In this document: one piece after another, positions 33,586 through 43,434 of the stretch
Layout of the letters: the number at the start of each line of letters is the position of its first letter
Numbering within the stretch: position 1 is the stretch's first letter
Assembly (NCBI RefSeq): GCF_900454895.1
Contig: NZ_UGTA01000001.1
Coordinates: 1,364,001 to 1,428,000, forward strand
Reading direction: 5' to 3'
Length of the DNA: 64,000 nt
Origin: Phocoenobacter uteri
GTDB lineage: Bacteria > Pseudomonadota > Gammaproteobacteria > Enterobacterales > Pasteurellaceae
Translations under genes and position numbers: made by a program
The notes under the pieces: model-generated
Told to the model about the DNA's origin: nothing
The model's database searches: none
Seen by the model: only the letters and a program-made list of their open reading frames with translations

Positions 33586-35174
33586 AAAAACTAATCATTT
33601 TAGGTCATCAAGAAGAAGATTGTAAACAATTGGAAAATTGGTTTATTGAGGCTGGAATGCAATCGCCTAGCCTCTCAAAAATAAATCAAATGTCGCCAAA
33701 AGAAATGACAGAAGTATTTAAAAAACTTTCTGCACAAGAATTTGAAACTTACTTATTGGAGGACAAAGAACCTAGCAATGCTAAAAGTAAGAAGAAAAAG
33801 CAGGAAATAGATATTCATCAGCAAAAAATGGCTGAATATCTAATGATGGACTTTAACCTAGCGAATTTAGATTCTGAACCTTATTGCTGGGAAGATTCTC
33901 ACGCGATTGATATTTTGGATAAATGGTATCAAGCGGATCGATCGACCCAATTTGTTATTTTATATCGTAATCCTAGTCATTTATTTTCACTTGATGATGA
34001 ATGTGATGATTTAAATGATGAAAAAGTATTAAAAAAATTATCCTCTTGGCTTAAATATAACACCAAAGTATGTAATGTTATTAATAAGTATCCTAAAAAC
34101 ACCGTTCTAATTAATTTTGATGAGTTTAGCTCACGTTCTTCTGATTATATTCAATCATTCCAAAATAAATTTTTACTACCTTATAAAAATTTAGAACTTT
34201 TAACTGATGTTATTGAAGAACAAGATCATAACCATTACGCATTACAAGAGCTTATCTTAACCCAAGTTTTAATGGAACAAGTTCAAGTACGCAATTTATA
34301 CCAAAAATTACAAAGTAAAGCAGGGCTTCCAAGCACAACGCCATCGGTTGAAAGTGCTAAAAAAGCGTGGAAATCTGTGCTTAATATGTCGTCATTAAAT
34401 AAACAATATCAAATTGAAAATGAGCAAAAACAAACTGAAATTGTATCGCTTAATTCAAAGTTATCTGAATTTGATGAGATAAATAAAGAACTTTTAACCC
34501 AAAGCGAACTGACGCAGAAAGAAATCCAATCTTTAACACAAAAGAGTATTTCATTGAGCGAGTTTAATCAAAATATTCTATCGCAACTAAATGAAACACA
34601 AAATGTATTAGAAAATTTAGAAAAAGATAATTCGTCTATAATATTTACTAACAAAAAATTAGAAACAGATAATAATAATCTTATGTCTCAAACTAATTTA
34701 ATTCAAAATGAAATATTAAGGCTAACAGAAAAAAATCACTCATTATCTAATCATAACTATAATATTTTATTACAGTTAAATAAAACACAAGAAATACTTG
34801 AAGATTTAGAAAAAGAAAATAATCAACTTAAAACCCCCCCTATTTTGGGTGCAGATGAACGAGTTAAACATTATTTAACTTATCGTTTAGGTAATATTTT
34901 AGTAAATAGAAGTAACTCATTATTTGGTATTTGGGGTATGCCTTTTTTTCTTTGGAAAGAATACAGAGATTATAAAGGAGAGAAAAAATATAATAAGGAA
35001 ACATATCTGCCTTTACATAAATACGCTGATTCTGATAAAGCAGAAAAACTGAAAGAACATTTATCTTATAAGATCGGCGAAATATTTTTAAGTCACATTA
35101 AAAAGCCACATTTATGGTTTGTTATGCCATATCGTATGTGCCAAGTAAAGAAAAAATTTAAAACTAATAATTAG
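33582..35174 (+). CDS. Capsule-locus protein of unknown function with central coiled coil
   Basis: 530 residues from ATG 33582. The first 220 residues (KKLIILGHQEEDCKQLENWFIEAGM, then WYQADRSTQFVILYRNPSHLF) resemble the layout of sulfotransferase-like P-loop proteins, but the P-loop itself is not conserved, so the likeness is weak. Residues about 270-415 are a Gln/Asn/Leu-rich coiled coil with an internal repeat of 47 residues (304-350 and 367-413). The C-terminus has two related segments (YRLGNILVNRSNSLFGIWGMP and YKIGEIFLSHIKKPHLWFVMP). It lies between two glycosyltransferase genes. A structural or chain-modifying role is possible. Confidence 0.6.
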   Translation: MKKLIILGHQEEDCKQLENWFIEAGMQSPSLSKINQMSPKEMTEVFKKLSAQEFETYLLEDKEPSNAKSKKKKQEIDIHQQKMAEYLMMDFNLANLDSEPYCWEDSHAIDILDKWYQADRSTQFVILYRNPSHLFSLDDECDDLNDEKVLKKLSSWLKYNTKVCNVINKYPKNTVLINFDEFSSRSSDYIQSFQNKFLLPYKNLELLTDVIEEQDHNHYALQELILTQVLMEQVQVRNLYQKLQSKAGLPSTTPSVESAKKAWKSVLNMSSLNKQYQIENEQKQTEIVSLNSKLSEFDEINKELLTQSELTQKEIQSLTQKSISLSEFNQNILSQLNETQNVLENLEKDNSSIIFTNKKLETDNNNLMSQTNLIQNEILRLTEKNHSLSNHNYNILLQLNKTQEILEDLEKENNQLKTPPILGADERVKHYLTYRLGNILVNRSNSLFGIWGMPFFLWKEYRDYKGEKKYNKETYLPLHKYADSDKAEKLKEHLSYKIGEIFLSHIKKPHLWFVMPYRMCQVKKKFKTNN

Positions 35175-35185
35175 GAGAACAATAA

Positions 35186-37219
35186 ATGAGTTTAAAACAA
35201 GGTAATCTTTATTTTGAACAAGGAAATTATCAAAAAGCAATAGATGAGTATCGTAAGGTTTCTAGTGATAGCTTACTTTATAAAAGTGCGCAATTTAATA
35301 TTAAATTATGCGAGCAAAATATTGGTTCTCCTATTCAGCAAAGAAATCAAGTTATAACAGGGAATAGTAATCAGCCGTTAGTTTCGGTTATTATGCCTGT
35401 TTTTAATGTGGCAAATTATTTAGATACTGCAATTTTATCAGTTTTAAATCAAAGTTATAAAAATATTGAATTAATAATTGTTAATGATGCTTCAACAGAC
35501 CATAGTTTAAATATCATTAAAATGTATGAAAAACAAGATAGCAGGGTTAAGGTAATCGATCTTGAATTTAATACATTAGGCGGTGCAGGGATACCAAGTA
35601 ATGTTGGTGTTGATGCTGCACAAGGAAAATATATTGCTTATGCTGATAGTGATGATATTTTAGATCAGCATGCTATTGAAAAAATGGTTGATTTAGCAGA
35701 AAGAACTAATACTGAAATTGTTATTGCTGACTTTATAACATTTGATGATAAAAGTAGAGAAAAAAAGATTTCTTATGATAAAGGAAATTGGAATGATATT
35801 CCGTTGAATAAAGTATTTCATCCGAAAGATACACCATCTGTTTTTAGAATATCGCCGGTTCCTTGGCGTAAATTATATTTACGCTCTTTTATAAATAAAA
35901 ATAATATTCGCTTTCCAGAAGGTGACTATTTTTATGAAGATAACCCTTTGCATTGGTTTGTTTTAACAAAAGCAAGTAAAGTAATTATGCTTGATTATGT
36001 TGTTGCACAACACCGAATGGAAAGAGAAGGTCAAACGATGGGGGCAATGAATTTTAAATTATCTGCATTATTTAGTCATTTGAATACAATAAAAAACTTT
36101 TTATTTAAAGACAGTTTTGTTCCTGAAAATTTCAAAAAAGAATTAATTGATTTTTCATATAGATCTAACTGGGTCATTGATAGACAAGAACAAGATAAGA
36201 TCAAAAAAGTGATCCAAAAACGTTATGCACAAGTTTCAATGGATATTGAAAAAGAGGCTAACTTATCTAAAAACACAGTAGAAAAAATTCGTTCGAATTT
36301 TTATAAACGTTGTACAGAGTACAATAAACACTACCCTGATTTAGATTTATCAATTGTTATACCAGTATATAATTGTGTTGATTTGTTGCCTAAATTAGTT
36401 GATGAACTATTAAAAATAAATTTAAAAACAGAGATTTTCTTGGTTGATGATGGTTCAACAGATGGCTCAACAGAACTTTGTGATTCTTACGCCAAAAATA
36501 ATGAGCGAGTATATTCATTCTTTCAAAATAATAAAGGTGCAGGAGTTGCAAGAAACTTAGTTATTCCATTATTAACAGGAAAATACTCATATTTTGTTGA
36601 TGCTGATGATATTGTTGATATTAAAGCATTGGAAGAGGCAATTAAGTTTGCAGATAAAAACAAAAATGACTTATTAATGTTTACATATAAAATTAATTTC
36701 TTTGAAAAAAATACGACAAGAGGTATGTGGAACGCAGATCAAGATCTTTGGAATAAATTATTAAAATCTTCTTCAAATCAAGAAAAGAAAATTTTATCGA
36801 GTCAAATGGTAAATTATCCTTGGATACGAATTATCAAAACCTCATTATTACATAATGAAAATATCTTCTTTGGTAAAACAGTAGTTCATAATGATGTTCC
36901 TTATCATTGGCATACTATTATTGCTGCTAAAAATATTGGTGTTTTTGATAAAGCTATTTGTACACATCGTAAGTTTGATGTTCGCCAACAAATTACAAAT
37001 ATTTCTGATGAGCGTAGATTAATGGTATTAGAGGCTTATAGATATACACATAACTTATTGAAAAAATATGATGATTATCCAGTACTCTTCAATTATTGGC
37101 AAAAATTTACTAGAGATCTTCTCACTTGGGCAAGAGATCGAGTTCCAAAAGAGAAGTTAGAGTTTTATAAAAAGAGACATAAACAAATAGTTGATGGGTT
37201 AAAAGAGGTAAAAATATGA
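35186..37219 (+). CDS. Two-domain GT2 glycosyltransferase, candidate capsule polymerase
   Basis: 677 residues. A short TPR-like start (QGNLYFEQGNYQKAIDEYRKV) is followed by two GT-A family 2 domains. The first, from 65, has VSVIMPVFN, NDAST (100-104) and ADSDD (153-157). The second, from 388, has LSIVIPVYN, DDGSTDG (421-427) and VDADD (471-475). Two different catalytic domains in one chain are typical of enzymes that add alternating sugars, so this may polymerise the repeat unit. It ends overlapping glf by 4 bp. Confidence 0.85.
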   Translation: MSLKQGNLYFEQGNYQKAIDEYRKVSSDSLLYKSAQFNIKLCEQNIGSPIQQRNQVITGNSNQPLVSVIMPVFNVANYLDTAILSVLNQSYKNIELIIVNDASTDHSLNIIKMYEKQDSRVKVIDLEFNTLGGAGIPSNVGVDAAQGKYIAYADSDDILDQHAIEKMVDLAERTNTEIVIADFITFDDKSREKKISYDKGNWNDIPLNKVFHPKDTPSVFRISPVPWRKLYLRSFINKNNIRFPEGDYFYEDNPLHWFVLTKASKVIMLDYVVAQHRMEREGQTMGAMNFKLSALFSHLNTIKNFLFKDSFVPENFKKELIDFSYRSNWVIDRQEQDKIKKVIQKRYAQVSMDIEKEANLSKNTVEKIRSNFYKRCTEYNKHYPDLDLSIVIPVYNCVDLLPKLVDELLKINLKTEIFLVDDGSTDGSTELCDSYAKNNERVYSFFQNNKGAGVARNLVIPLLTGKYSYFVDADDIVDIKALEEAIKFADKNKNDLLMFTYKINFFEKNTTRGMWNADQDLWNKLLKSSSNQEKKILSSQMVNYPWIRIIKTSLLHNENIFFGKTVVHNDVPYHWHTIIAAKNIGVFDKAICTHRKFDVRQQITNISDERRLMVLEAYRYTHNLLKKYDDYPVLFNYWQKFTRDLLTWARDRVPKEKLEFYKKRHKQIVDGLKEVKI

Positions 37220-38310
37220 AAAATATCGCAATGGCAGGAGCTGGATTATCTTGTGCTGTAATAGCAAGAAAATTAGCTGAAAAAGGGCATAAAATTACAA
37301 TTTTTGAAAGCCGAAATCATATTGGTGGTAATTGTCATACAGAAAGAGATGATAAAACAGGAGTTATGATTCATGTGTATGGACCTCATATTTTTCATAC
37401 AGATAATAAAGAGGTATGGGATTTTGTGAATCAATATATGGAATTTAAACCTTATGTTAATAGAGTAAAAAGTACGACTAAGGGGCAAGTTTTCTCATTA
37501 CCTGTAAATTTGCATACTATTAACCAGTTTTTTAATAAAACGCTTTCACCTAATGAAGCAAGAGCGTTTATTGAACAACAGGCTGATATGAGTATTACAG
37601 ATCCTCAAAGTTTTGAGGAGCAAGCAATGCGTTTTGTTGGTAAAGATTTATATGAGGCATTTTTTAAAGGATATACTCAAAAGCAGTGGGGTATAGATCC
37701 TAAGAATTTACCTGCAAGTATTCTAAAAAGATTACCTGTGCGTTTTAATTATGATGATAATTATTTTGCACACCCTTATCAAGGTATGCCAAAAGATGGT
37801 TATACTAAAATGATTGAAAATATATTAGATCATCAAAATATTGAAATTCGTTTAAATACACCATTTGTTAGAGAACAAGCGGTCGAATTTGATCACGTTT
37901 TTTACTCTGGTACTATTGACGGTTATTTCAATTATGAATATGGTCGATTACCTTATAGAACATTAGATTTTAAGAAAAAATATGCAAAAGGTGATTTTCA
38001 AGGCTGTGCTGTAATGAATTATGGCGATGTTAGCGTGCCTTATACAAGAATATCAGAACATAAATATTTTTCTACTTGGGAAAGCTTTGAAGACACTGTA
38101 TATTTTGAAGAATATAGTCGTTCATGCGAACAGGAAGATACGCCATATTATCCAATTAATCTAGTTGGTGGAAATGAACTTATTGAAAAATATCGATACA
38201 AGGCAGCTCAAGAAAAAAATGTTACTTTTGTCGGTCGATTAGGAACATATCGTTATTTAGATATGGATGTTACTATTGCAGAAGCGTTGAAAGTTGTTGG
38301 GGAGTTTTAA
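37216..38310 (+). CDS. glf: UDP-galactopyranose mutase
   Basis: 364 residues. FAD-binding start MAGAGLSCAVIARKLAEKGH with IFESRNHIGGNC, then HVYGPHIFHTDN and KGYTQKQWGIDP, all typical of Glf. It converts UDP-galactopyranose to UDP-galactofuranose, so the capsule probably contains Galf. A complete uptake core, ACAAGCGGTC, lies at 37875-37884 inside the gene. Overlaps the upstream gene by 4 bp. Confidence 0.96.
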   Translation: MKNIAMAGAGLSCAVIARKLAEKGHKITIFESRNHIGGNCHTERDDKTGVMIHVYGPHIFHTDNKEVWDFVNQYMEFKPYVNRVKSTTKGQVFSLPVNLHTINQFFNKTLSPNEARAFIEQQADMSITDPQSFEEQAMRFVGKDLYEAFFKGYTQKQWGIDPKNLPASILKRLPVRFNYDDNYFAHPYQGMPKDGYTKMIENILDHQNIEIRLNTPFVREQAVEFDHVFYSGTIDGYFNYEYGRLPYRTLDFKKKYAKGDFQGCAVMNYGDVSVPYTRISEHKYFSTWESFEDTVYFEEYSRSCEQEDTPYYPINLVGGNELIEKYRYKAAQEKNVTFVGRLGTYRYLDMDVTIAEALKVVGEF

Positions 38311-38311
38311 T

Positions 38312-38929
38312 ATGAATCAGATATTCATAAAGAATATTGATGGTACTCTTATTCCAGTATCTACTATCGAAGGGTTAACAATTCATTTTTTTGGAGATAA
38401 TAATAAAGTTATCGTTTCAGAAAAAACAATTTTTCATAATACTCAATTTAAAATGAGAGAGTTCTCCAATATAGAGATATTAGAAACTCATAAAAGAGGT
38501 ATTAGAAATCTTGTTGTTGATATGGCAGGAGGTAAGGGATCGTCTTTATTTATAGATGAAGGATTTTCAATAGAGTCAGGAAGATTTGCAATGGCTAATG
38601 AGGATAATTGTTCTATAACGATAGGAAAAAACTGTATGTTTAGCTCTAATATTACTATAAGAGCTACCGATGGTCATGTTATTTATAATTTAGGCTCTCC
38701 AAAAATTTGTGTTAATACAACTAAACCTATAATAATTGGTGATAATAATTGGTTTGGTAGTGGAGTGACGATTTTAAAAGGTACGGAAATTCTTAACGGT
38801 TGTGTTGTTGCTACACAAGCAGTAGTTGCAAAGAAATTTAAAGAAGACAATGTAGTGATCGGAGGAAATCCTGCTAGAGTTCTCAAGCAGAATATTGGAT
38901 GGAACCGTAGCTATATAAATAATTGGTAA
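38312..38929 (+). CDS. Left-handed beta-helix acetyltransferase
   Basis: 205 residues from ATG 38312 (after GGGGAG), 1 bp past the glf stop. It has hexapeptide-repeat character through the middle (ITIGKNCMFSSNITIRATDGH) and the C-terminal signature IIIGDNNWFGSGVTILKG, then VIGGNPARVLKQ, as in CatB/WbbJ-type O-acetyltransferases. Likely O-acetylates a capsule sugar using acetyl-CoA. Confidence 0.82.
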   Translation: MNQIFIKNIDGTLIPVSTIEGLTIHFFGDNNKVIVSEKTIFHNTQFKMREFSNIEILETHKRGIRNLVVDMAGGKGSSLFIDEGFSIESGRFAMANEDNCSITIGKNCMFSSNITIRATDGHVIYNLGSPKICVNTTKPIIIGDNNWFGSGVTILKGTEILNGCVVATQAVVAKKFKEDNVVIGGNPARVLKQNIGWNRSYINNW

Positions 38930-38956
38930 TTTTATCTATAAAATAAGAAGGTTATT

Positions 38957-40129
38957 ATGAAAAAAATCACAGTCGTTGGTGCTGGATATGTTGGATTATC
39001 AAATGCAGTATTACTTTCTCAACACAATAAAGTAACACTTTTAGATATTGTTGAATCACGAGTTGAAGCTATCAATAATCGAAAATCACCTATTTCTGAT
39101 AATGAAATTGAGCAATTTTTAGCAGAGAAAGAGTTGTATCTTGATGCTACAATGGATAAAGAAATAGCTTATAAAGGAGCAGAATTTATTTTAGTAGCAA
39201 CACCAACAAATTATGATACAGAAACAAATTTTTTTGATACTTCAAGCGTTGAAAGTGTAATTGAAGATGCTTTAAGATTAAATCCAAATGCAACAATTAT
39301 CATTAAATCAACTATTCCTGTTGGTTTTACCGAGAGTGTTAAGCAAAAATTTAATACGGATAATATTATTTTCTCACCGGAGTTTTTAAGAGAAAGTAAA
39401 GCCTTATACGATAATCTTCACCCTAGCAGAATTATTATTGGGGAAGACTCTACAAGAGCAAAAGTATTTGCTGATTTATTGGTTCAAGGTGCAATCAAAG
39501 AAAATATTGCGACACTATTTGTGGATAATACCGAAGCTGAAGCAATTAAGTTATTTGCAAATACTTATCTTGCAATGCGAGTAGCCTATTTTAATGAGTT
39601 GGATACTTATGCTCAAATCAAAGGTTTAAATACCAAACATATTATAGAAGGTGTTGGTTTAGATCCTCGTGTTGGCGAACATTATAATAATCCAAGTTTT
39701 GGTTATGGTGGTTATTGTTTACCAAAAGATACCAAACAGTTACTTGCAAACTACAAAGATGTGCCACAAAGTATGATTAAGGCAATTGTTGAATCTAATG
39801 AAATTAGAAAACAATTTATCGCCGATGATATTTTGAGTAAGAATCCTAAAACTGTCGGAATTTATCGTTTAATTATGAAATCAAATTCTGATAATTTTAG
39901 ATCATCAGCAATTCAAACTATTATTGATCATTTAAAACATGCTGGCGTAGATATTGTAATTTATGAACCAGTGTTACAAGATAGTCATTTTAATGGGATT
40001 AATGTTTCAAAATCATTAGATAAGTTCAAAAATAAGTCTGATATTATTATCGCAAACAGAATTTCAGACAACTTATCCGATGTAATAGATAAGGTTTATA
40101 CTAGAGATATTTTTAATGGAGATAACTAA
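38957..40129 (+). CDS. ugd: UDP-glucose 6-dehydrogenase
   Basis: 390 residues. NAD-binding GAGYVG at 8-13, the substrate segment SPEFLRESKALYDNLHPSRI, and the catalytic Cys in FGYGGYCLPKDTKQL. It oxidises UDP-glucose to UDP-glucuronate. With galU next to it, this predicts a hexuronic acid in the capsule. It stops directly before the galU ATG. Confidence 0.96.
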   Translation: MKKITVVGAGYVGLSNAVLLSQHNKVTLLDIVESRVEAINNRKSPISDNEIEQFLAEKELYLDATMDKEIAYKGAEFILVATPTNYDTETNFFDTSSVESVIEDALRLNPNATIIIKSTIPVGFTESVKQKFNTDNIIFSPEFLRESKALYDNLHPSRIIIGEDSTRAKVFADLLVQGAIKENIATLFVDNTEAEAIKLFANTYLAMRVAYFNELDTYAQIKGLNTKHIIEGVGLDPRVGEHYNNPSFGYGGYCLPKDTKQLLANYKDVPQSMIKAIVESNEIRKQFIADDILSKNPKTVGIYRLIMKSNSDNFRSSAIQTIIDHLKHAGVDIVIYEPVLQDSHFNGINVSKSLDKFKNKSDIIIANRISDNLSDVIDKVYTRDIFNGDN

Positions 40130-41026
40130 ATGAAAGTAATAATTCCAGTTGCTGGACTAGGTACAAGAATGTTACCAGCAACTAAAGCAATTCCTAAGGA
40201 AATGTTGACGATTGCAGATAAGCCACTTATTCATTATATAGTGAAAGAATGTGTGGACGCTGGTTTTAAAGAAATTGTCTTAGTTACTCATAGTAGTAAA
40301 AATTCAATTGAAAATTATTTTGATACTACGTTTGAATTGGAAACAATGCTTGAAAGACGGCAGAAAAAAGTACTCCTTGAAGAAGTTCGTAATATTATTC
40401 CTGAAGATGTTCGTTTGATTCATATAAGACAAGGGCAAGCAAAAGGTCTTGGTCATGCTGTTTTGTGTGCAAGAAGTATTATTGGCGATGATGATTTTGC
40501 TGTGGTATTACCTGATGTATTATTACCTGATTTTTCAAGTAATCATAAAACAGAAAATCTTTCTGCAATGGTTCAACGTTTTAATAAAACTGGATATAGT
40601 CAAATCATGGTATCTCCTGTTCCAAGGGAAAAAGTGAAGGATTATGGTATTGCTGATTGTCTAGGGGTTGATATTCAAGAAGGTGAAAGTACAAAAATTG
40701 TAAAAATGGTTGAAAAACCTGAGATTGAGGATGCTCCATCTAATTTAGCTGTAGTTGGTCGATACGTATTTAGTAAAAATTTATGGCCTTTGTTGGAGCA
40801 AACAAAAGAAGGGACTGGTGGTGAAATCCAATTAACTGATGCTATCGATTCTTTAATTGCAAACAGAGAACAAAATATAGAAGCTTTTCGAATAAAAGGT
40901 GATACGTTTGATTGTGGCGATAAGATTGGCTATGCACAAGCTTTTATAAAATATAGTCTTCATAATCCGAAAATGAAAGATAGTTTGAAGCAATATTTGA
41001 AAGAAATTGTTAAAGAACTTAATTAA
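40130..41026 (+). CDS. galU: UTP-glucose-1-phosphate uridylyltransferase
   Basis: 298 residues. Start MKVIIPVAGLGTRMLPATKAIPKEML contains the nucleotidyl-binding G-x-GTR motif and PKEM. VVLPDVLL, VEKPEIEDAPSNLAVVGRY and GGEIQLTDAID are also typical. It makes UDP-glucose for Ugd and for galactose interconversion. A 131-bp gap follows before the export genes. Confidence 0.95.
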   Translation: MKVIIPVAGLGTRMLPATKAIPKEMLTIADKPLIHYIVKECVDAGFKEIVLVTHSSKNSIENYFDTTFELETMLERRQKKVLLEEVRNIIPEDVRLIHIRQGQAKGLGHAVLCARSIIGDDDFAVVLPDVLLPDFSSNHKTENLSAMVQRFNKTGYSQIMVSPVPREKVKDYGIADCLGVDIQEGESTKIVKMVEKPEIEDAPSNLAVVGRYVFSKNLWPLLEQTKEGTGGEIQLTDAIDSLIANREQNIEAFRIKGDTFDCGDKIGYAQAFIKYSLHNPKMKDSLKQYLKEIVKELN

Positions 41027-41157
41027 ACTATTCTAAATAAGGGATCGATATATGTTGGTCTCTAAATTCGATATTATTAAAGTAAATCTATGAATATTTA
41101 GAATACTTTGATATTTGTGGTATTATTAACCATTATATTTTTAACTTAAAAGATAAA

Positions 41158-42303
41158 ATGAAAATAAAAACAATTTTAGCACTAAGTTCCATAATGCTTG
41201 TTTCTGGCTGTTCACTCTTACCGACAACAGGTCCGAGTAAAGATGCAATAATTACACAACTACCACAACGCGTAAATATCGTTAATGTTGATCTTCCTCT
41301 TGCTCAACAAATGTCTTCATCGACTGTAAGTCAGCAATTGTCAACACTTACAAATAAAGGCAGTTTTAATGGTGAAGTTAATGAAGGGGATATCCTATCC
41401 GTTTACATTTGGGAAGCACCGCCTGCAGTGCTATTCGGTGTAACTTCTCCTGAAATCGGGCAAGGAAACTCTAAATTGGTGAAATTACCCGAGCAAATGG
41501 TCAATAAAAGAGGACGTATAACCGTACCTTTTGTTGGCAGTGTTTTTGTAAAAGGAAAAACTCCTGAGCAAATTCAAAATCAATTAGTCAACTCATTGAG
41601 AAATAAGGCGAATCAACCTCAGGTAATCGTTCGTGTGACTCAGAATAATTCTGCAAATGTTTCTATTATCCGTGAAGGTGGCAGTATTCGAATGCCTCTT
41701 ACAACTTATGGTGAACGTATTTTAGATGCTGTAGCAGCAGTTGGAGGAACGCCGAATAATATACAAGAAGTAACTGTCCAATTAACAAGAAAAAATGCGG
41801 TTAAAACAATTCCTCTTGAAAGCTTGATTAAAGAGCCAGCACAGAATATCCCACTTCGTTCTGGTGATGTATTAGCATTATTAGACAAACCATCAAGTTT
41901 CACTGGATTGGGAGCATTAGGAACAAATCGCCAAGTTAAATTTCCAACTAAAGGCTTAAATTTAGCGGAAGCTATCGGAAAAATGGGGGGCTTAATCGAT
42001 ACTCGTTCAGATCCTCGTGGTATTTTTGTATTCCGATATATGCCATTAAATACATTACCTGATGCAAAACAGCAACAATGGTACAAACAAGGCTATTCAA
42101 CAGATACAGAAATTCCAACTGTGTATAATATAGACTTATCAAAACCACAGTCATTTTTTATCTTACAAAAATTTCCAATTCAAGATAAAGATATCGTTTA
42201 TGTATCGAATGCACCTCTTGCAGAATTCAACAAATTCTTAAGAATGGTATTCTCTACAAGCATATCAACTGCTCGCTCTGTAAAATCAGTAACGGCTAAT
42301 TAA
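41158..42303 (+). CDS. bexD: Capsule export outer-membrane lipoprotein (OPX, BexD/CtrA/CpxD)
   Basis: 381 residues. Signal peptide with lipobox VSGC (Cys18). Polysaccharide-export domain (VNEGDILSVYIWEAPPAVLFG, RITVPFVGSVFVKGKTPEQI) followed by SLBB-type domains. It forms the outer-membrane exit channel for the capsule polymer. First of the four export genes and probably with its own promoter in the preceding 131 bp. Confidence 0.93.
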   Translation: MKIKTILALSSIMLVSGCSLLPTTGPSKDAIITQLPQRVNIVNVDLPLAQQMSSSTVSQQLSTLTNKGSFNGEVNEGDILSVYIWEAPPAVLFGVTSPEIGQGNSKLVKLPEQMVNKRGRITVPFVGSVFVKGKTPEQIQNQLVNSLRNKANQPQVIVRVTQNNSANVSIIREGGSIRMPLTTYGERILDAVAAVGGTPNNIQEVTVQLTRKNAVKTIPLESLIKEPAQNIPLRSGDVLALLDKPSSFTGLGALGTNRQVKFPTKGLNLAEAIGKMGGLIDTRSDPRGIFVFRYMPLNTLPDAKQQQWYKQGYSTDTEIPTVYNIDLSKPQSFFILQKFPIQDKDIVYVSNAPLAEFNKFLRMVFSTSISTARSVKSVTAN

Positions 42304-42318
42304 AGGTATAAGATAAAA

Positions 42319-43434
42319 ATGAAAAAATTAAAAAAGTTAAAGAAATTTTTAAGAAAATTTTCTGTATTATTTTATAGCATTGTTGTTGCACCGACTTTCT
42401 TAGCGGTCATTTATTTTGGAATATTTGCATCTGATGTTTATATTTCTCAATCAAGCTTTGTTGTTCGTTCATCCACAACAAATAATTCATTAAGTGGATT
42501 TGGAGCTTTGCTTCAAGGCGTTGGATTTTCTCGCTCACAAGATGACTCTTACACATTAAGAGAATATCTCTATTCTCGTGATGCCTTATCTCAACTTCAA
42601 GTAACATTACCTGTAAAAGCATTTTATGAAGATAAAGGTGATTTTTTAAGTAAGTTTAATACCTTTGGACTTGATAATTCGAAAGAATCATTTTATCAAT
42701 ATTTCCGTAAACATATTAACGTTAATCTTGATAGAACGTCAGGCATTGCAACATTAAGTATTCACGCATTTTCACCAGAAGATGGTGTAAACATAAATAA
42801 TGAACTCTTAAGGCTAGGTGAAAACTTAATCAACAAATTAAACACTCGAGCAAGAAATGATGCTTTATTTTTCGCTAAAAAAAATGTAAAAGATGCAGAA
42901 GAACGAGTAAAAGAAGTTGGAAAAACGCTAACGAACTATCGTATTAAAAATAATATTTTTGATCTGTCAGCTCAATCAGGTGAGCAATTTTCTTTAGTAA
43001 GTAACCTTCAAGTTAAACTGATTGATATCCAGAATCAATTGGCTCAACTTATTGCGATTTCACCTTATAATCCTCAGGTTTCATCTTTGAAATTAAGGGA
43101 AAAAAATATCAAAAATGAAATCACCAAACAACTTTCTGAGCTTTATAATGAAAATGGTTCTTTTGTTACCCAATCTTCTGAATATCAACGTTTAATCCTT
43201 GATAATAAATTAGCCGATCAGATGTTAGCAAGTGCGATCACGTCATTACAGCATACACAAAATGAGATTGATAGACAGCAATTATATTTAGAAGTAATCA
43301 ATCCGCCTAGTAAGCCAGACATTGCACTAGAACCACATCGCCTATATAACATTATCTCAACGTTCTTCATCTGTTTAATGTTATTCGGCATCTTAAAACT
43401 GATTGTTGCAAGCATAAGAGAGCATAAAAACTAA
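42319..43434 (+). CDS. bexC: Capsule export inner-membrane protein (BexC/CtrB/KpsE)
   Basis: 371 residues. Membrane segments near each end (LFYSIVVAPTFLAVIYFGIF and IISTFFICLMLFGILKLIV) enclose a periplasmic region with a long coiled coil about 190-330. This is the PCP-3 adaptor linking the ABC transporter with the OPX channel. It overlaps bexB by one base. Confidence 0.93.
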   Translation: MKKLKKLKKFLRKFSVLFYSIVVAPTFLAVIYFGIFASDVYISQSSFVVRSSTTNNSLSGFGALLQGVGFSRSQDDSYTLREYLYSRDALSQLQVTLPVKAFYEDKGDFLSKFNTFGLDNSKESFYQYFRKHINVNLDRTSGIATLSIHAFSPEDGVNINNELLRLGENLINKLNTRARNDALFFAKKNVKDAEERVKEVGKTLTNYRIKNNIFDLSAQSGEQFSLVSNLQVKLIDIQNQLAQLIAISPYNPQVSSLKLREKNIKNEITKQLSELYNENGSFVTQSSEYQRLILDNKLADQMLASAITSLQHTQNEIDRQQLYLEVINPPSKPDIALEPHRLYNIISTFFICLMLFGILKLIVASIREHKN

